A stretch of DNA of 33,138 nt from an uncultured Synergistales bacterium (GCA_905233215.1 CAJODC010000011.1:1-33138); one strand, 5' to 3'. Positions 16,765-24,781 are shown, counted from the stretch's first letter. Numbers and translations are program-made. Notes: generated from the sequence alone by a model not told the origin.

Positions 16765-17334
16765 TTATTGTTCTTCCCCTTTCGTTTTTGATGACTGCTT
16801 AGGGCTTGAGGTGCCTGTCTGAGGCGTGAGAAGGAGTCTCATGTAACGGCCTTCCATGACGGGCTTCGACTCGCATTTCCCAACGTCCTCGCATTCGGCC
16901 ATGACTCGGTTCAAAACTTCCTCGCCCCTGTCCAAGAAAGACATCTCTCTCCCTCTGAAGAACACCGAGACTTTCACCCTGTGCCCTTTCTCAAGGAACT
17001 GTCTGACGGCCTTAGTCTTGAAGTCAAAATCGTGATCATCAATTTTCGGCCTCATTTTGATTTCCTTGAGTTCTTGAACTTTCTGTTTCTTTCTTGCGTC
17101 CTTTTCCTTTTTCTGTAACTGGTAGCGGTACTTCCCATAGTCCATTATTCGACAGACTGGGGGCTGAGCCAGCGGAGCTACTTCAACAAGGTCTAAGGAC
17201 TGTTCCTGCGCCATACGAATGGCATCAATAGTGCTAGTGATTCCAACTTTCACACCATTTTCGTCAACCAAGAGAACCTGTGATGAAGTTATCTCCTGAT
17301 TTATGCGCGGTGTATTTTCTTCGTTGCCGGGCAA
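16765..17334 (-). CDS. infC: Translation initiation factor IF-3
   Basis: IF-3 binds the 30S subunit, prevents premature 50S joining and checks start-codon pairing. Both domains are present: the N-domain from RINQEITSSQVLLVDENGVKVG through PPVCRIMDYGKYRYQLQKKEK, a basic linker helix, then the C-domain from KEIKMRPKIDDHDFDFKTK through FRGREMSF and GRYMRLLLTP. I place the start at TTG 17334 (MPGNEENTPRINQ, 189 residues) because AAAGGAGGAGG (17350-17340) lies just upstream; a longer frame from 17382 would run through this Shine-Dalgarno sequence. Non-ATG starts are a known infC trait that lets IF-3 control its own translation. A leader of about 165 nt with a terminator-like hairpin precedes it. 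Confidence 0.97.
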   Translation of the reverse strand: MPGNEENTPRINQEITSSQVLLVDENGVKVGITSTIDAIRMAQEQSLDLVEVAPLAQPPVCRIMDYGKYRYQLQKKEKDARKKQKVQELKEIKMRPKIDDHDFDFKTKAVRQFLEKGHRVKVSVFFRGREMSFLDRGEEVLNRVMAECEDVGKCESKPVMEGRYMRLLLTPQTGTSSPKQSSKTKGEEQ

Positions 17335-17381
17335 AAATTCCTCCTCCTTTCGAGATATGCCGCAGCTTTTGGTGAGTCGCA

Positions 17382-17423
17382 TAAAAAATCAGGGCGGCTC
17401 ATTTTGTTGCAAGCCTGACCCTG
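17382..17423 (-). terminator. Attenuator-like hairpin in the infC leader
   Basis: On the minus strand CAGGG (17423-17419) and CCCTG (17394-17390), plus inner GGCT (17415-17412) and AGCC (17399-17396), form a strong interrupted stem. It is followed by ATTTTTTAT, a good U-tract. It lies between the infC promoter and the infC start, about 50 nt before the TTG, the position expected for transcription attenuation of an infC-rpmI-rplT operon (in B. subtilis this is controlled by L20). Confidence 0.7.
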
Positions 17424-17508
17424 ATTGTTGTATGCAAATAGATTCAGAGTATTGGCTTCTTAGTTCCCCGTCAGCATTAAGGCCGAACAGGAGAGCCTGT
17501 GCGAAAGA

Positions 17509-17537
17509 AATATATCACAGATTGTGTTACAGTGCAA
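17509..17537 (-). promoter_or_regulatory. infC: Promoter of the infC operon
   Basis: On the minus strand the -35 TTGCAC (17537-17532) is separated by exactly 17 nt from the -10 TATATT (17514-17509). Transcription would start near 17502 and give a leader of about 165 nt before the infC TTG codon. It is divergent from, and close to, the tRNA-Ala promoter. Confidence 0.7.
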
Positions 17538-17554
17538 AATTTTCCGTGATTGCC

Positions 17555-17584
17555 TTGACATTTAGCGGGGTAATTGCGTATAAT
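17555..17584 (+). promoter_or_regulatory. Near-consensus promoter of tRNA-Ala
   Basis: A perfect -35 TTGACA (17555-17560) and a perfect -10 TATAAT (17579-17584) are 18 bp apart, with predicted initiation about 17591, ten bases before the tRNA. The strength fits a stable RNA gene. Confidence 0.9.
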
Positions 17585-17600
17585 TCTTGCCGTTGTTCAA

Positions 17601-17673
<73 letters not shown>

Positions 17674-17693
17674 TTCAGAAGGAATACGAAAAT

Positions 17694-17715
17694 CCGCTCA
17701 CAAGGCGGTTTTTTT
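17694..17715 (+). terminator. Terminator of tRNA-Ala
   Basis: CCGC (17694-17697) pairs with GCGG (17705-17708), followed by seven T (17709-17715). It lies 20 nt after the tRNA 3' end. Confidence 0.75.
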
Positions 17716-18030
17716 GTTATCATCGTCAGAACACCGCAGCTTGTGTTTCACGCAAATCCTCCTTACCGTATTTTTCCGTCAAAATCAATGCAGAAGTCAA
17801 AACAGAATGAGGCTGTTCGGCACTGTTAAATTTCGAGTCGTTAAAACTGTATAATAGCCATACAATTTGTGAAATTATATAGTAAAAAGAGTAATCTCTA
17901 TGGCGCAGAATCAGGGGAATTGATTCTGTTGCGTATATTTTTGATAATTCGCAGGGCGATGGTAAAAAACGATCAGGCTAGGAAGATTTCAGTGATATAT
18001 ACGTGGAGAAACTAATGAGGTTTTTATGGT
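17716..18030 (+). promoter_or_regulatory. Structured 5' region of the NitT/TauT importer operon
   Basis: No gene is seen in this ~315-nt stretch. A -10 TATAAT is present at 17850-17855, with a weak -35 (TTAAAT) at 18 bp, predicting a leader of about 165 nt. Within the leader, AGAG/CTCT (17888-17899) forms a small hairpin. CAGAATCA (17906-17913) and TGATTCTG (17921-17928) then form a perfect 8-bp stem with a 7-nt GGGGAAT loop, extended by GCG pairing outside. A T-rich stretch and the GGCGATGG/CGATCAGG region follow before the start codon. I could not match it to TPP, fluoride or guanidine riboswitch consensus by eye. Confidence 0.45.
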
Positions 18031-18822
18031 ATGTCGATAGTTGAAGATGGTATAAGAATTGCTGATTTATCTTTCAGATATTCCGATGACAGTATCATGA
18101 TACTGAAGGATATAAACGCTCAAGTCAAAGCAGGTGAGTTCGTCTGTATATTAGGTCAGTCAGGCTGCGGAAAAAGCACTCTTTTACGTTTAATTGCCGG
18201 ACTTGAGAAACCTGTTACCGGCGAAATTTTACTCAATTCTAAGCCGATAAAAGGCGCAAGTCTTGACAGAGGCGTTGTGTTTCAAGATTACGGGCTTTTC
18301 CCTTGGATGACAGCAGGAGAAAATATCAGGCTTGCGTTGGAACAAAAATTCAAAGACTGGCCCAAAAATCAATACAAAGAAAAAACATTGCAGGCTCTTC
18401 AACAAGTCGGGCTAAACTCGTCAATCTACAAAAAACTGCCGAAAGCTCTTTCAGGAGGAATGAAGCAGCGGTGCGCAATAGCTCAGGCATTTGCGATAGA
18501 ACCTTCAATTTTATTGATGGACGAACCTTTTGGAGCCTTAGATGCCGTAACACGAGCGAGGCTTCAAGATATGCTGATGGATTTATGGACAAAACAAAAC
18601 CCAAAGAAAACAATAATTTTTGTTACTCATGATGTTGATGAAGCAATACTTTTGGCGAACAGAATAATTGTTTTGGGACAGTCTCCGGGAAGAATAATTT
18701 ATGAATGTTCAGTCCCTGAAACTACACGTGAAAAACAATTTGAGGACATCGAGATTCTGAGGTTGCGCAACGAGTTAATACGGCAGATCAATAAAGACGT
18801 TGCCTCTCACGCTTTATCATGA
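18031..18822 (+). CDS. ABC transporter ATP-binding protein, NitT/TauT family
   Basis: This is the cytoplasmic ATPase of a nitrate/sulfonate/taurine-type importer. Motifs are Walker A in LGQSGCGKSTLLRLIAG, Q-loop VFQDYGLFPWMTAGENI (typical of the TauB/SsuB/NrtD subfamily), signature LSGGMKQRCAIAQAF, Walker B in ILLMDEPFGALDA, and H-loop FVTHDVDEA. The length is 263 residues. The start at ATG 18031 has GAGG 10 nt upstream; an ATG five bases earlier is out of frame. Binding protein and permease genes follow on the same strand, making a full importer. The substrate is not evident; family members carry sulfonates, nitrate, bicarbonate, pyrimidines or purines. Confidence 0.9.
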   Translation: MSIVEDGIRIADLSFRYSDDSIMILKDINAQVKAGEFVCILGQSGCGKSTLLRLIAGLEKPVTGEILLNSKPIKGASLDRGVVFQDYGLFPWMTAGENIRLALEQKFKDWPKNQYKEKTLQALQQVGLNSSIYKKLPKALSGGMKQRCAIAQAFAIEPSILLMDEPFGALDAVTRARLQDMLMDLWTKQNPKKTIIFVTHDVDEAILLANRIIVLGQSPGRIIYECSVPETTREKQFEDIEILRLRNELIRQINKDVASHALS

Positions 18823-18877
18823 TGCTAACCGAATTTTTCGGATAAGCATAAATTCACGGAAGGAGAAGTACAATAAT

Positions 18878-19933
18878 ATGAAGAAGTTTTTATCGGCGTT
18901 ATTCATTTTTGCAGTCCTCTTGAGTTTCTCAAGTGCTGTCATGGCAAAAGAAGTCCCAGAGACTTCAACTGTACGTTGGAACAGCGGAGCGAGCGGAAAT
19001 GTCCTGCTCACCATCGCTGAAAAGAAAGGCTACTTCGATGAAGTCGGCATTAAACTTGTCGAAGTTCCCGCAACTGCTGTCATGTCGGCTATGGGTCTGT
19101 TGTCGGCAGGAATGGTTGATGTTGTTTCAAACGCAGGCACCAGCAATCCTTTACAGCAGATCGCAGCCGGAGTTGATATAACGATCTTCGGCGGACACAT
19201 GATGACAGGAGCAATGCCTATCATAGCCAAAAAGGGCGTGAAATGGAACGGCGTTAAAGACCTTGTCGGAAAAAAATTCGCCTGCAATCCGAGTTATTTC
19301 GCTTTAACAGGTGCAGTTATGGACGCTGGCTATGAGAAACCTCTTGAGGCTCTCGAATGGATCGTTATACCCAGCTATAACGATGCTCTCGCTGCTGTGC
19401 TTAAAGGCGAAGTTGATTACGCTTTGCAGGGCACTGAGCAGAATTACGCAATCAAGAACGTGAACAAGGATACTCTTGATATTATGTGCTACATGAGCGA
19501 CATTATGCCTGCTTATTCGTGCTGCCGCATGGAAGCGAAGACGGAATTTATCAAGAACAATCCCATCACGATCAAATTGATCTTGAAGGCATTGCTCAGA
19601 GCGCAGAGTTACTACGAGACTCACAAGGAAGAAGCCGTTGTGTGGCACGCTGAGAAGATTAGAGCCGAAAAAGAATTTGTCGAGGCTTATATGTTCGATG
19701 AGCATTACAGAGTGAGTGCTGATCCTCTGTTGAAGTCAATCGTCAGAGCATGGAAGATTCTTGACGCTACAGGATTTTTGAGCGAGACAGCGAAAGAGAT
19801 CAACATTCTCGATCATGTGAACACCGAAATCTATGAGACAGCCCTCAAGGAAGCAGCCGAAGAATATGGGAACGAAGCGCCTGAATTTTACGAGAAGATG
19901 AAAAAGTTCTTCGAGGAAAACGACAGGCTGTAA
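18878..19933 (+). CDS. ABC transporter substrate-binding protein, NMT1/SsuA-like
   Basis: This is the periplasmic binding protein of the adjacent importer. The N-terminal signal peptide is at about residues 1-25 (MKKF, hydrophobic core, cleavage near VMA-KE), without a lipobox cysteine. The mature part has the NMT1/SsuA-like pattern: VRWNSGASGNVLLTIAEKKGYFDEVGI at the first lobe, VDVVSNAGTSNPLQQIAAGVDITIFG, a lobe crossover at VKDLVGKKFACN, and LKGEVDYALQGTEQN. The ligand cannot be named. The length of 351 residues is normal. ATG 18878 is preceded by GGAAGGAGA; upstream in-frame codons are ignored because the signal peptide begins here. The gene starts 55 nt after the ATPase gene and 21 nt before the permease. 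Confidence 0.88.
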   Translation: MKKFLSALFIFAVLLSFSSAVMAKEVPETSTVRWNSGASGNVLLTIAEKKGYFDEVGIKLVEVPATAVMSAMGLLSAGMVDVVSNAGTSNPLQQIAAGVDITIFGGHMMTGAMPIIAKKGVKWNGVKDLVGKKFACNPSYFALTGAVMDAGYEKPLEALEWIVIPSYNDALAAVLKGEVDYALQGTEQNYAIKNVNKDTLDIMCYMSDIMPAYSCCRMEAKTEFIKNNPITIKLILKALLRAQSYYETHKEEAVVWHAEKIRAEKEFVEAYMFDEHYRVSADPLLKSIVRAWKILDATGFLSETAKEINILDHVNTEIYETALKEAAEEYGNEAPEFYEKMKKFFEENDRL

Positions 19934-19954
19934 CAATCCATAAAGGAATCAAAA

Positions 19955-20710
19955 TTGATGATGAAACGACTCATACTAAATTTGATCAGTGCGTTTCTGA
20001 TTATCGGGATAGGGATTTTGTATTATTACGCAACGGAGAACAATTTAGTCAACCCTTTTTTGTTCCCAAAAGTGAGCGCAATAACTAAAGCCTTTCACAA
20101 GAATCAAGACCTCATGCTCGTGAATCTTCTGTCATCTTTGGGAATGATGGTACCGTCAATTTTGATTTCGCTTACGTTAGCTCTTACGGTCGGGATTATT
20201 CTCGGCCGTAACGCTACACTAAGAGAAATTTTGCACCCAATTCTCTACATCTTCAGCGTTGTACCTTCGATTTTGCTTTCACCTTTTGTGCTTCTGCTTG
20301 CTCCGGATTTTTGGACAGCTTCTGTATTTCTAATCGTTTACGGTACGGTTTGGTCCACGCTTTTCGCCACTATAACGGGAATTATGACGATTGATAAACG
20401 TTACCTTGATAAAGCCGCAACTCTTGAGTTAAAAGGACTGAAGAAAATCACAAAAGTTATTCTGCCTGCCGCAAGTCCTTCAATTTTAGCCGGTTTCGTA
20501 AATTCACTGCGTAGTACTTTTGTCATGCTTGTATATGCTGAAATGTACGGCTCTCGTTATGGAATGGGTTTCTTTGTCAAAAAGTATACGGATTTCAGTT
20601 TGTATGATCATGCTTGGGGAGGATTTTTGTTTATGGTACTAATTCTCGTCATAGTCATGCAGATTTTTGACCGTCTGAAGGAATATTTGCTGCGCTGGAC
20701 GATTGATTAG
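19955..20710 (+). CDS. ABC transporter permease, NitT/TauT family
   Basis: This is the membrane subunit of the importer. About six hydrophobic segments are visible, starting with LISAFLIIGIGILYYY. The cytoplasmic EAA loop reads AATLELKGLKKITKVILPAASPS, matching the SsuC/TauC-type permeases. The length is 251 residues. The start is ambiguous: TTG 19955 and ATG codons at 19958 and 19961 are consecutive and in frame, with AAGGA 7-13 nt upstream; the product differs by only one or two residues. It is the last gene of the transporter operon. Confidence 0.88.
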   Translation: MMMKRLILNLISAFLIIGIGILYYYATENNLVNPFLFPKVSAITKAFHKNQDLMLVNLLSSLGMMVPSILISLTLALTVGIILGRNATLREILHPILYIFSVVPSILLSPFVLLLAPDFWTASVFLIVYGTVWSTLFATITGIMTIDKRYLDKAATLELKGLKKITKVILPAASPSILAGFVNSLRSTFVMLVYAEMYGSRYGMGFFVKKYTDFSLYDHAWGGFLFMVLILVIVMQIFDRLKEYLLRWTID

Positions 20711-20868
20711 AGCCCTTAGACCATCAACGTTCAGAACGGTAAATCCCCCCTGCTCTAAAAATTTCAGCGTAAACGTTATTTTTTTTGCGCGAATGTAGGC
20801 TTGAGCATCTTCAAAATAGATATGCTTCTTGAGATAATAGAGCAATCCGAAATCGGGAGGTTTTATAC
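20711..20868. other. Gap between the permease and aspartate kinase genes
   Basis: This gap of 158 nt has no convincing gene. A minus-strand open frame across it (about 20639-20845) has no good start or ribosome binding site and overlaps the permease. A weak + strand promoter for the downstream kinase pair is possible: TTCAAA (20810-20815), 17 bp, GATAAT (20833-20838). The GGGAGG at 20855-20860 is the ribosome binding site of the next gene. Confidence 0.4.
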
Positions 20869-22197
20869 GTGGTCATTGTCTCAAAATTCGGCGGAAGCAT
20901 CATGTCCTCAGCTGACAGAATCAGGCAGGCGGTGGAAATTTTACGTTCTGACACTTCACGGCGTTATGTCATCGCTTCGGCTCCGGCTGGAAGTCCGGGA
21001 GAGGCTGGAATTACTGACCTGCTGATGATGTGTCATTCAGCATTCGTCAGGCATGAGGATTACAGCGGCCCATTGTCGGCAGTCTCGGAACATTTCAGGC
21101 TCCTTTCTGACAAACTCGGAGCCCGGTTTGACATCGACTCGGAAATTTCCGCGCTTAAAGGTGATTTATTGTCAGGGAAAAATTCTGACTACATAGCCAG
21201 CCGGGGAGAGTTCATTATGGGAAAAATCATTGCGAACATTCTTGGCTGGGAATTTGTCGATGCTTCATCAATAGTATTCTTCAACAATGACGGAACTTTG
21301 AACGAGTCAAAAACATTCACCGAGTCAAAAGCAAAACTCTCACGCCTTGAACGGGCGGTAATTCCCAGCTTCTACGGCTCACTGCCTGACGGACAGACAA
21401 AGACATTCCCTCGCGGCGACGGCGACTCAACCGGTGCTATCGTGGCACGGGCGGTCAACGCTGACATGTTCGAGAAGTGGAGCGAAACGGTAAAGGCTTA
21501 CAGCACAGACACTTCAGTGATACCCAATCCCAAAATCATACGGAACATGACATACTCTGAGGCTTCAGAGCTGAATTACTGCGGAATATTCACCGTGAAT
21601 GACGGCGTTTTATTCATGCTGAAGGAAGCTGGAATACCTATAAGGATTCAGAGCCTCAATGACTCTGACGACGGCGGAATGACGATAAGCGCGAATCTCC
21701 CCGAAGGTGCTAAACGCAATTCTGCCGTGTGCATAGCTGGACGGCGTAATTTCTACATCATACACATCGAGAAATACAGCCTCAACAAGCAGCACGGATT
21801 CGGTGAGAAACTTTTCGGGATTTTCTCAAAGTATAACGTTCCTTGTGAGCATTGCTTGTCAGGAATACATAAAATCTCCGTTGTCGTGAAGTCTCAGATG
21901 TTCATTCTTCATTACAAACAGATCATTGATGAAATAAATCAGACGATTGAGCCTGATTCCGTAGCAGTGGAAAAAGATTTGTCTCTCATAACAGCCATAG
22001 GCGAGGGAATGCGTGAGGAAGCCGGAAGGTTTGAGCGTATATTCTCCCCGTTGTCTCGGGCGGGAATAAATGTTCGTATGATAGATCACGGTGCTGACGG
22101 CCTGAACATTATCATCGGCGTTCAGGATAAAGACTACGTTAGCGCAGTGAAAATACTGTATGATGATGTCATTGGAGCTGAGTATAGCAATAGTTGA
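20869..22197 (+). CDS. Aspartate kinase (divergent), ACT-domain type
   Basis: This is an amino acid kinase of the aspartokinase family, which phosphorylates aspartate in the first step of lysine/threonine/methionine synthesis. The N-terminal VSKFGGS gives the phosphate-binding KFGG motif. A mid-domain SRGEFIMGKIIANIL and the nucleotide/substrate region FPRGDGDSTGAIVARA follow, and the C-terminal ~150 residues look like two ACT regulatory domains (VAVEKDLSLITAIGEGM is a typical second-ACT start). The usual W(T/S)DVDGVxTADPR segment is degenerate here (EKWSETVKAYSTDTSVIPNPK), so activity or substrate may differ. GTG start 20869 has GGGAGG 8 nt upstream. It ends in TGATG overlap with a sensor kinase gene. 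The length is 442 residues. Confidence 0.85.
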   Translation: MVIVSKFGGSIMSSADRIRQAVEILRSDTSRRYVIASAPAGSPGEAGITDLLMMCHSAFVRHEDYSGPLSAVSEHFRLLSDKLGARFDIDSEISALKGDLLSGKNSDYIASRGEFIMGKIIANILGWEFVDASSIVFFNNDGTLNESKTFTESKAKLSRLERAVIPSFYGSLPDGQTKTFPRGDGDSTGAIVARAVNADMFEKWSETVKAYSTDTSVIPNPKIIRNMTYSEASELNYCGIFTVNDGVLFMLKEAGIPIRIQSLNDSDDGGMTISANLPEGAKRNSAVCIAGRRNFYIIHIEKYSLNKQHGFGEKLFGIFSKYNVPCEHCLSGIHKISVVVKSQMFILHYKQIIDEINQTIEPDSVAVEKDLSLITAIGEGMREEAGRFERIFSPLSRAGINVRMIDHGADGLNIIIGVQDKDYVSAVKILYDDVIGAEYSNS

Positions 22198-23534
22198 TGA
22201 TGGCTGAAAATTTGACGCTGAGATATATTCTTGAGTTTGCGATAATAATTCCTGCTGTAATTTTCGCGGTTCTGCCCGTTCTTAACGATCTGAGATTCAA
22301 ATCATGGCTGGCGTATGTCAGCGGTGGAATTTTGCTTGTGCTTTTCGTTACGTTTGGCGCGTATCTCAGGGCAAAATTCTTTTTTAACAGCGCGTTCATT
22401 ATGATACCGTATTCAATTCTCTTCTTCATAGTCTATATCATGATTATTGACGCTAGCACAGGGAGAAAATTATTCTGCTTCTTCAACTCCGTAATGCTCT
22501 GTGCGTTTTGTCCTCTTTATACCGTTTTCATAATGGCACCTCTTGAAGCTGAGAATGAAATCTGGCACACCGCCGGGCTTTTCACCCTTCAGTCAAGCGT
22601 AGTTAATACCGCTCTTGTGCTGTTAATCGGCGGAATATTCTTCAAGACTCTTTGTGTTAAGCTCCCTATGCTGATGAGACAGAAATATATTGATTCCGTG
22701 TGGGATTTCCTGTTTCTTGTGCCGCTGTTCATGACTGTGTTAATGCTGTGGTCGATACCTATTCACCCTGACTTGGCGATGGTAGGAAGATTACGGCCTG
22801 CTGCGCTGATATTCTTGTGGCTGATTCTGATGATGATATTGCTTCTGTATCATGTATTCTGGTGGACCGCACTCAAGCTCACAGAGGGAGCAAAACTTCA
22901 GCAGGAAAACACGCTTCTCATGATGGAGGGAAAACGCTACGAGGAACTGCGAGGCTACATGGAAGAGACCCGGGCATTGAGGCATGATTTTCGGCAGCAT
23001 ATATTAGTGATAACTCAGCTTTCAGTGGCCGGGAAATTCAATGAGCTTCAGAATTATCTTGAACAGTTCAGCGAAGGAACGGAGACGAATTACACTGGAT
23101 ACTGCGATAATTCAGCCGTTGACGCTGTAGCCTCACATTACACGGCGTTTGCTGAATCACAGTCGACAAAAATTGAATGGAATATGACTCTGCCTCACGA
23201 TCTGCCGATGAAGGAGTCTGATTATTGTGTGGTGCTGGGAAATCTTCTTGAGAACGCTCTGAGAGCTGTGAAAAAATTATCGCCTGAATGCCGGAACATA
23301 ACAGTAATATCATCGCTGCTTTCAGAAACAATAATAGGGCTTTCGGTTGATAACCCTTACATCGGAAAAATAAAGTTCAGGAAAAACGGCCTTCCCCGTC
23401 CAGACCGAGAAGGACACGGAATAGGCCTCACATCAGTGAGGAATACTGTGAGCCGTTATGACGGGTCAATGAATATCACTGCGGAGAAGAATGTATTTTC
23501 GGTTGATATAGTTTTTCACTGCAACGCTGAATGA
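22197..23534 (+). CDS. AgrC-like GHKL sensor histidine kinase
   Basis: This is a membrane sensor kinase of the GHKL (HATPase_c_5) type found in peptide and stationary-phase signalling. Six or seven hydrophobic segments fill roughly residues 5-220. The phosphoacceptor helix is TRALRHDFRQHILVITQLS, with H as likely site. The ATPase domain shows the N box LGNLLENALRAVKKL and a G box in GHGIGLTSVRNTVSRYDGS. About 445 residues are encoded. ATG 22197 shares a base with the aspartate kinase stop (TGATG), so translation is probably coupled; a TTG at 22194 is less likely and no strong ribosome binding site exists. No LytTR or other response regulator gene lies on either side, so its partner must be elsewhere. 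The sensed signal is unknown. Confidence 0.85.
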   Translation: MMAENLTLRYILEFAIIIPAVIFAVLPVLNDLRFKSWLAYVSGGILLVLFVTFGAYLRAKFFFNSAFIMIPYSILFFIVYIMIIDASTGRKLFCFFNSVMLCAFCPLYTVFIMAPLEAENEIWHTAGLFTLQSSVVNTALVLLIGGIFFKTLCVKLPMLMRQKYIDSVWDFLFLVPLFMTVLMLWSIPIHPDLAMVGRLRPAALIFLWLILMMILLLYHVFWWTALKLTEGAKLQQENTLLMMEGKRYEELRGYMEETRALRHDFRQHILVITQLSVAGKFNELQNYLEQFSEGTETNYTGYCDNSAVDAVASHYTAFAESQSTKIEWNMTLPHDLPMKESDYCVVLGNLLENALRAVKKLSPECRNITVISSLLSETIIGLSVDNPYIGKIKFRKNGLPRPDREGHGIGLTSVRNTVSRYDGSMNITAEKNVFSVDIVFHCNAE

Positions 23535-23539
23535 CTGTA

Positions 23540-23593
23540 CAAAAAAAGGCTCTCCCCGTTGAGCTGTGTGAAAGAAAATTACGGAGAGAGCCT
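23540..23593 (-). terminator. Terminator of the exported-protein operon
   Basis: On the minus strand AGGCTCTC (23593-23586) pairs with GAGAGCCT (23554-23547), followed by a run of T (23547-23541). It lies 11 nt after the stop of the LprI-like gene and also occupies the space after the convergent sensor kinase gene. Confidence 0.75.
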
Positions 23594-23604
23594 GCACAGG
23601 GCAA

Positions 23605-23952
23605 TTACCTTCCTTCTTTGACGATGTGCCGGGCCCTTTTCGGGAGATATTCAGCACGGTCATTTGTCGCCAATGTGTACGCCTCAGCTCGTGAATATCC
23701 CTGCTCCATGTACATTCGGGCATCTTCATCGCGCCAGCCGTCAATCCATTCACGCTGTTCATCACGCAAAATCCTAAACGCCCAGCCCGGCATACGATCC
23801 TGAAGGCGTTTCCAGACCTGAGTCAAATTCCTGTCAGCTCGTGCGAAATCGGCGTTTGATTTTTTCAGACGCAGATATTCAGAGTCGCTGAGTCCGAATG
23901 CCGAAGCGGCAAGAATGAGCGTCAACAATAGTGCTGAAAGTATACGTTTCAT
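23605..23952 (-). CDS. Exported LprI-like (DUF1311) protein
   Basis: This is a 115-residue exported protein. The signal peptide covers about residues 1-20 (MKR, hydrophobic LLLTLILAASAF). The mature part fits the LprI/DUF1311 pattern of a helix with FARADRNLTQVWKRLQDRM followed by LRDEQREWIDGWRDEDARMY, although the family's usual cysteines are absent. Some LprI proteins inhibit lysozyme; whether this one does is unknown. ATG 23952 is preceded by AGGTAGGA. It is the last of four consecutive genes for exported proteins, 16 nt after the preceding one, and is followed by a terminator. Confidence 0.7.
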   Translation of the reverse strand: MKRILSALLLTLILAASAFGLSDSEYLRLKKSNADFARADRNLTQVWKRLQDRMPGWAFRILRDEQREWIDGWRDEDARMYMEQGYSRAEAYTLATNDRAEYLPKRARHIVKEGR

Positions 23953-23968
23953 GATTGAGTCCTACCTG

Positions 23969-24781
23969 TTATTTCCGATTGATGAAGCCGCGAAGTTTAG
24001 CGATCTCATCAAATCCGGCTTTGTCTTTAGCGGTCTGAATGATGAGAACGTAGACTTTTCCGCTGATCCCGAGAGTAGCGACATTGATTTTTCCGTCTTC
24101 CTCGTAGGAGAATGAGTAGGTCCCGCCGTCATTTTTGAGGTCTTTAGCGTTGTGTTCCTTTGCGTAGAACTCAGCTAGTTCGTCAGGCTCCCAGTCTTCG
24201 AGGTCAGCAATCTCAACGTACATTGAAGCGGTTTCGTCATCATTCTCAACCTTCACGGAGGTTTCGTCAATCTCGAAGCCGTCCCAGCCTTTTGGCAAAG
24301 TGAACGTGAAGTATTTTGTGTTGAGTGTCTTCACTGTGCTGTCGGAAGATTTTTTCGGGGTAAGACTGTCGATTAACTGCGAGATTTCTTTACCGGCTGT
24401 TTCTGCTCCAGTTATCCCCCACTGCATGAACTTTTTTCCGCCCAGAGTTATTATTACGACATCAGTTTTTTGTCCGTTTGGGTTTTTGAATTGGAACTGG
24501 TAGCTTTTGCCGTCAAATTTGAAGCCTGAGCCGTTAAGCTGTTTCATAACGTCTTTTGTGTACTGCTCCAAATTAGCGTTGTCCGGAAGCTGACTGATCG
24601 TCATTGACCAAGAAGCGGAGTTATCATTCTTGACGAAGTAGACAGTCTCGCCCTTTGGTACGGCAGTCCAGCCGTCAATGACATCGACAGTGTATTCTCC
24701 GAAATCCTGAACTGCCGCTAATGCCGCTGAAGCCGTAATAATAACGGCAAGCCCTATGGCTATGAGTATCAAACGTTTCAT
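23969..24781 (-). CDS. Exported protein with two PsbP/DcrB-like repeats
   Basis: This is a 270-residue secreted protein of unknown function. The signal peptide is at residues 1-23 (MKRLILIAIGLAVIITASAALA). Two related domains follow: the first at about 24-150 begins VQDFGEYTVDVIDGWTAV, and the second at about 155-270 begins NTKYFTFTLPKGWDGFEI. The opening pattern, an F-x-x-TV/TL strand then a GW, followed by alternating strands and one amphipathic helix, resembles the Mog1/PsbP/DcrB fold; this is an inference from pattern. The 136-residue protein two genes upstream has one copy of the same domain. ATG 24781 has AGGAGGTG upstream. It belongs to a four-gene operon of exported proteins. Confidence 0.72.
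   Translation of the reverse strand: MKRLILIAIGLAVIITASAALAAVQDFGEYTVDVIDGWTAVPKGETVYFVKNDNSASWSMTISQLPDNANLEQYTKDVMKQLNGSGFKFDGKSYQFQFKNPNGQKTDVVIITLGGKKFMQWGITGAETAGKEISQLIDSLTPKKSSDSTVKTLNTKYFTFTLPKGWDGFEIDETSVKVENDDETASMYVEIADLEDWEPDELAEFYAKEHNAKDLKNDGGTYSFSYEEDGKINVATLGISGKVYVLIIQTAKDKAGFDEIAKLRGFINRK

Noticed and set aside
17716-18030. TPP or fluoride riboswitch before the NitT/TauT importer
   Set aside because: The TPP core (CUGAGA and the CUGAUC-type pyrophosphate loop) is absent, and GGCGATGG resembles the fluoride motif only in one short word without the matching second half.
20639-20845. Minus-strand open frame of 68 codons across the gap after the permease gene
   Set aside because: It has no ATG start, no ribosome binding site, overlaps the permease coding region and shows no recognisable family; chance or relic at best.
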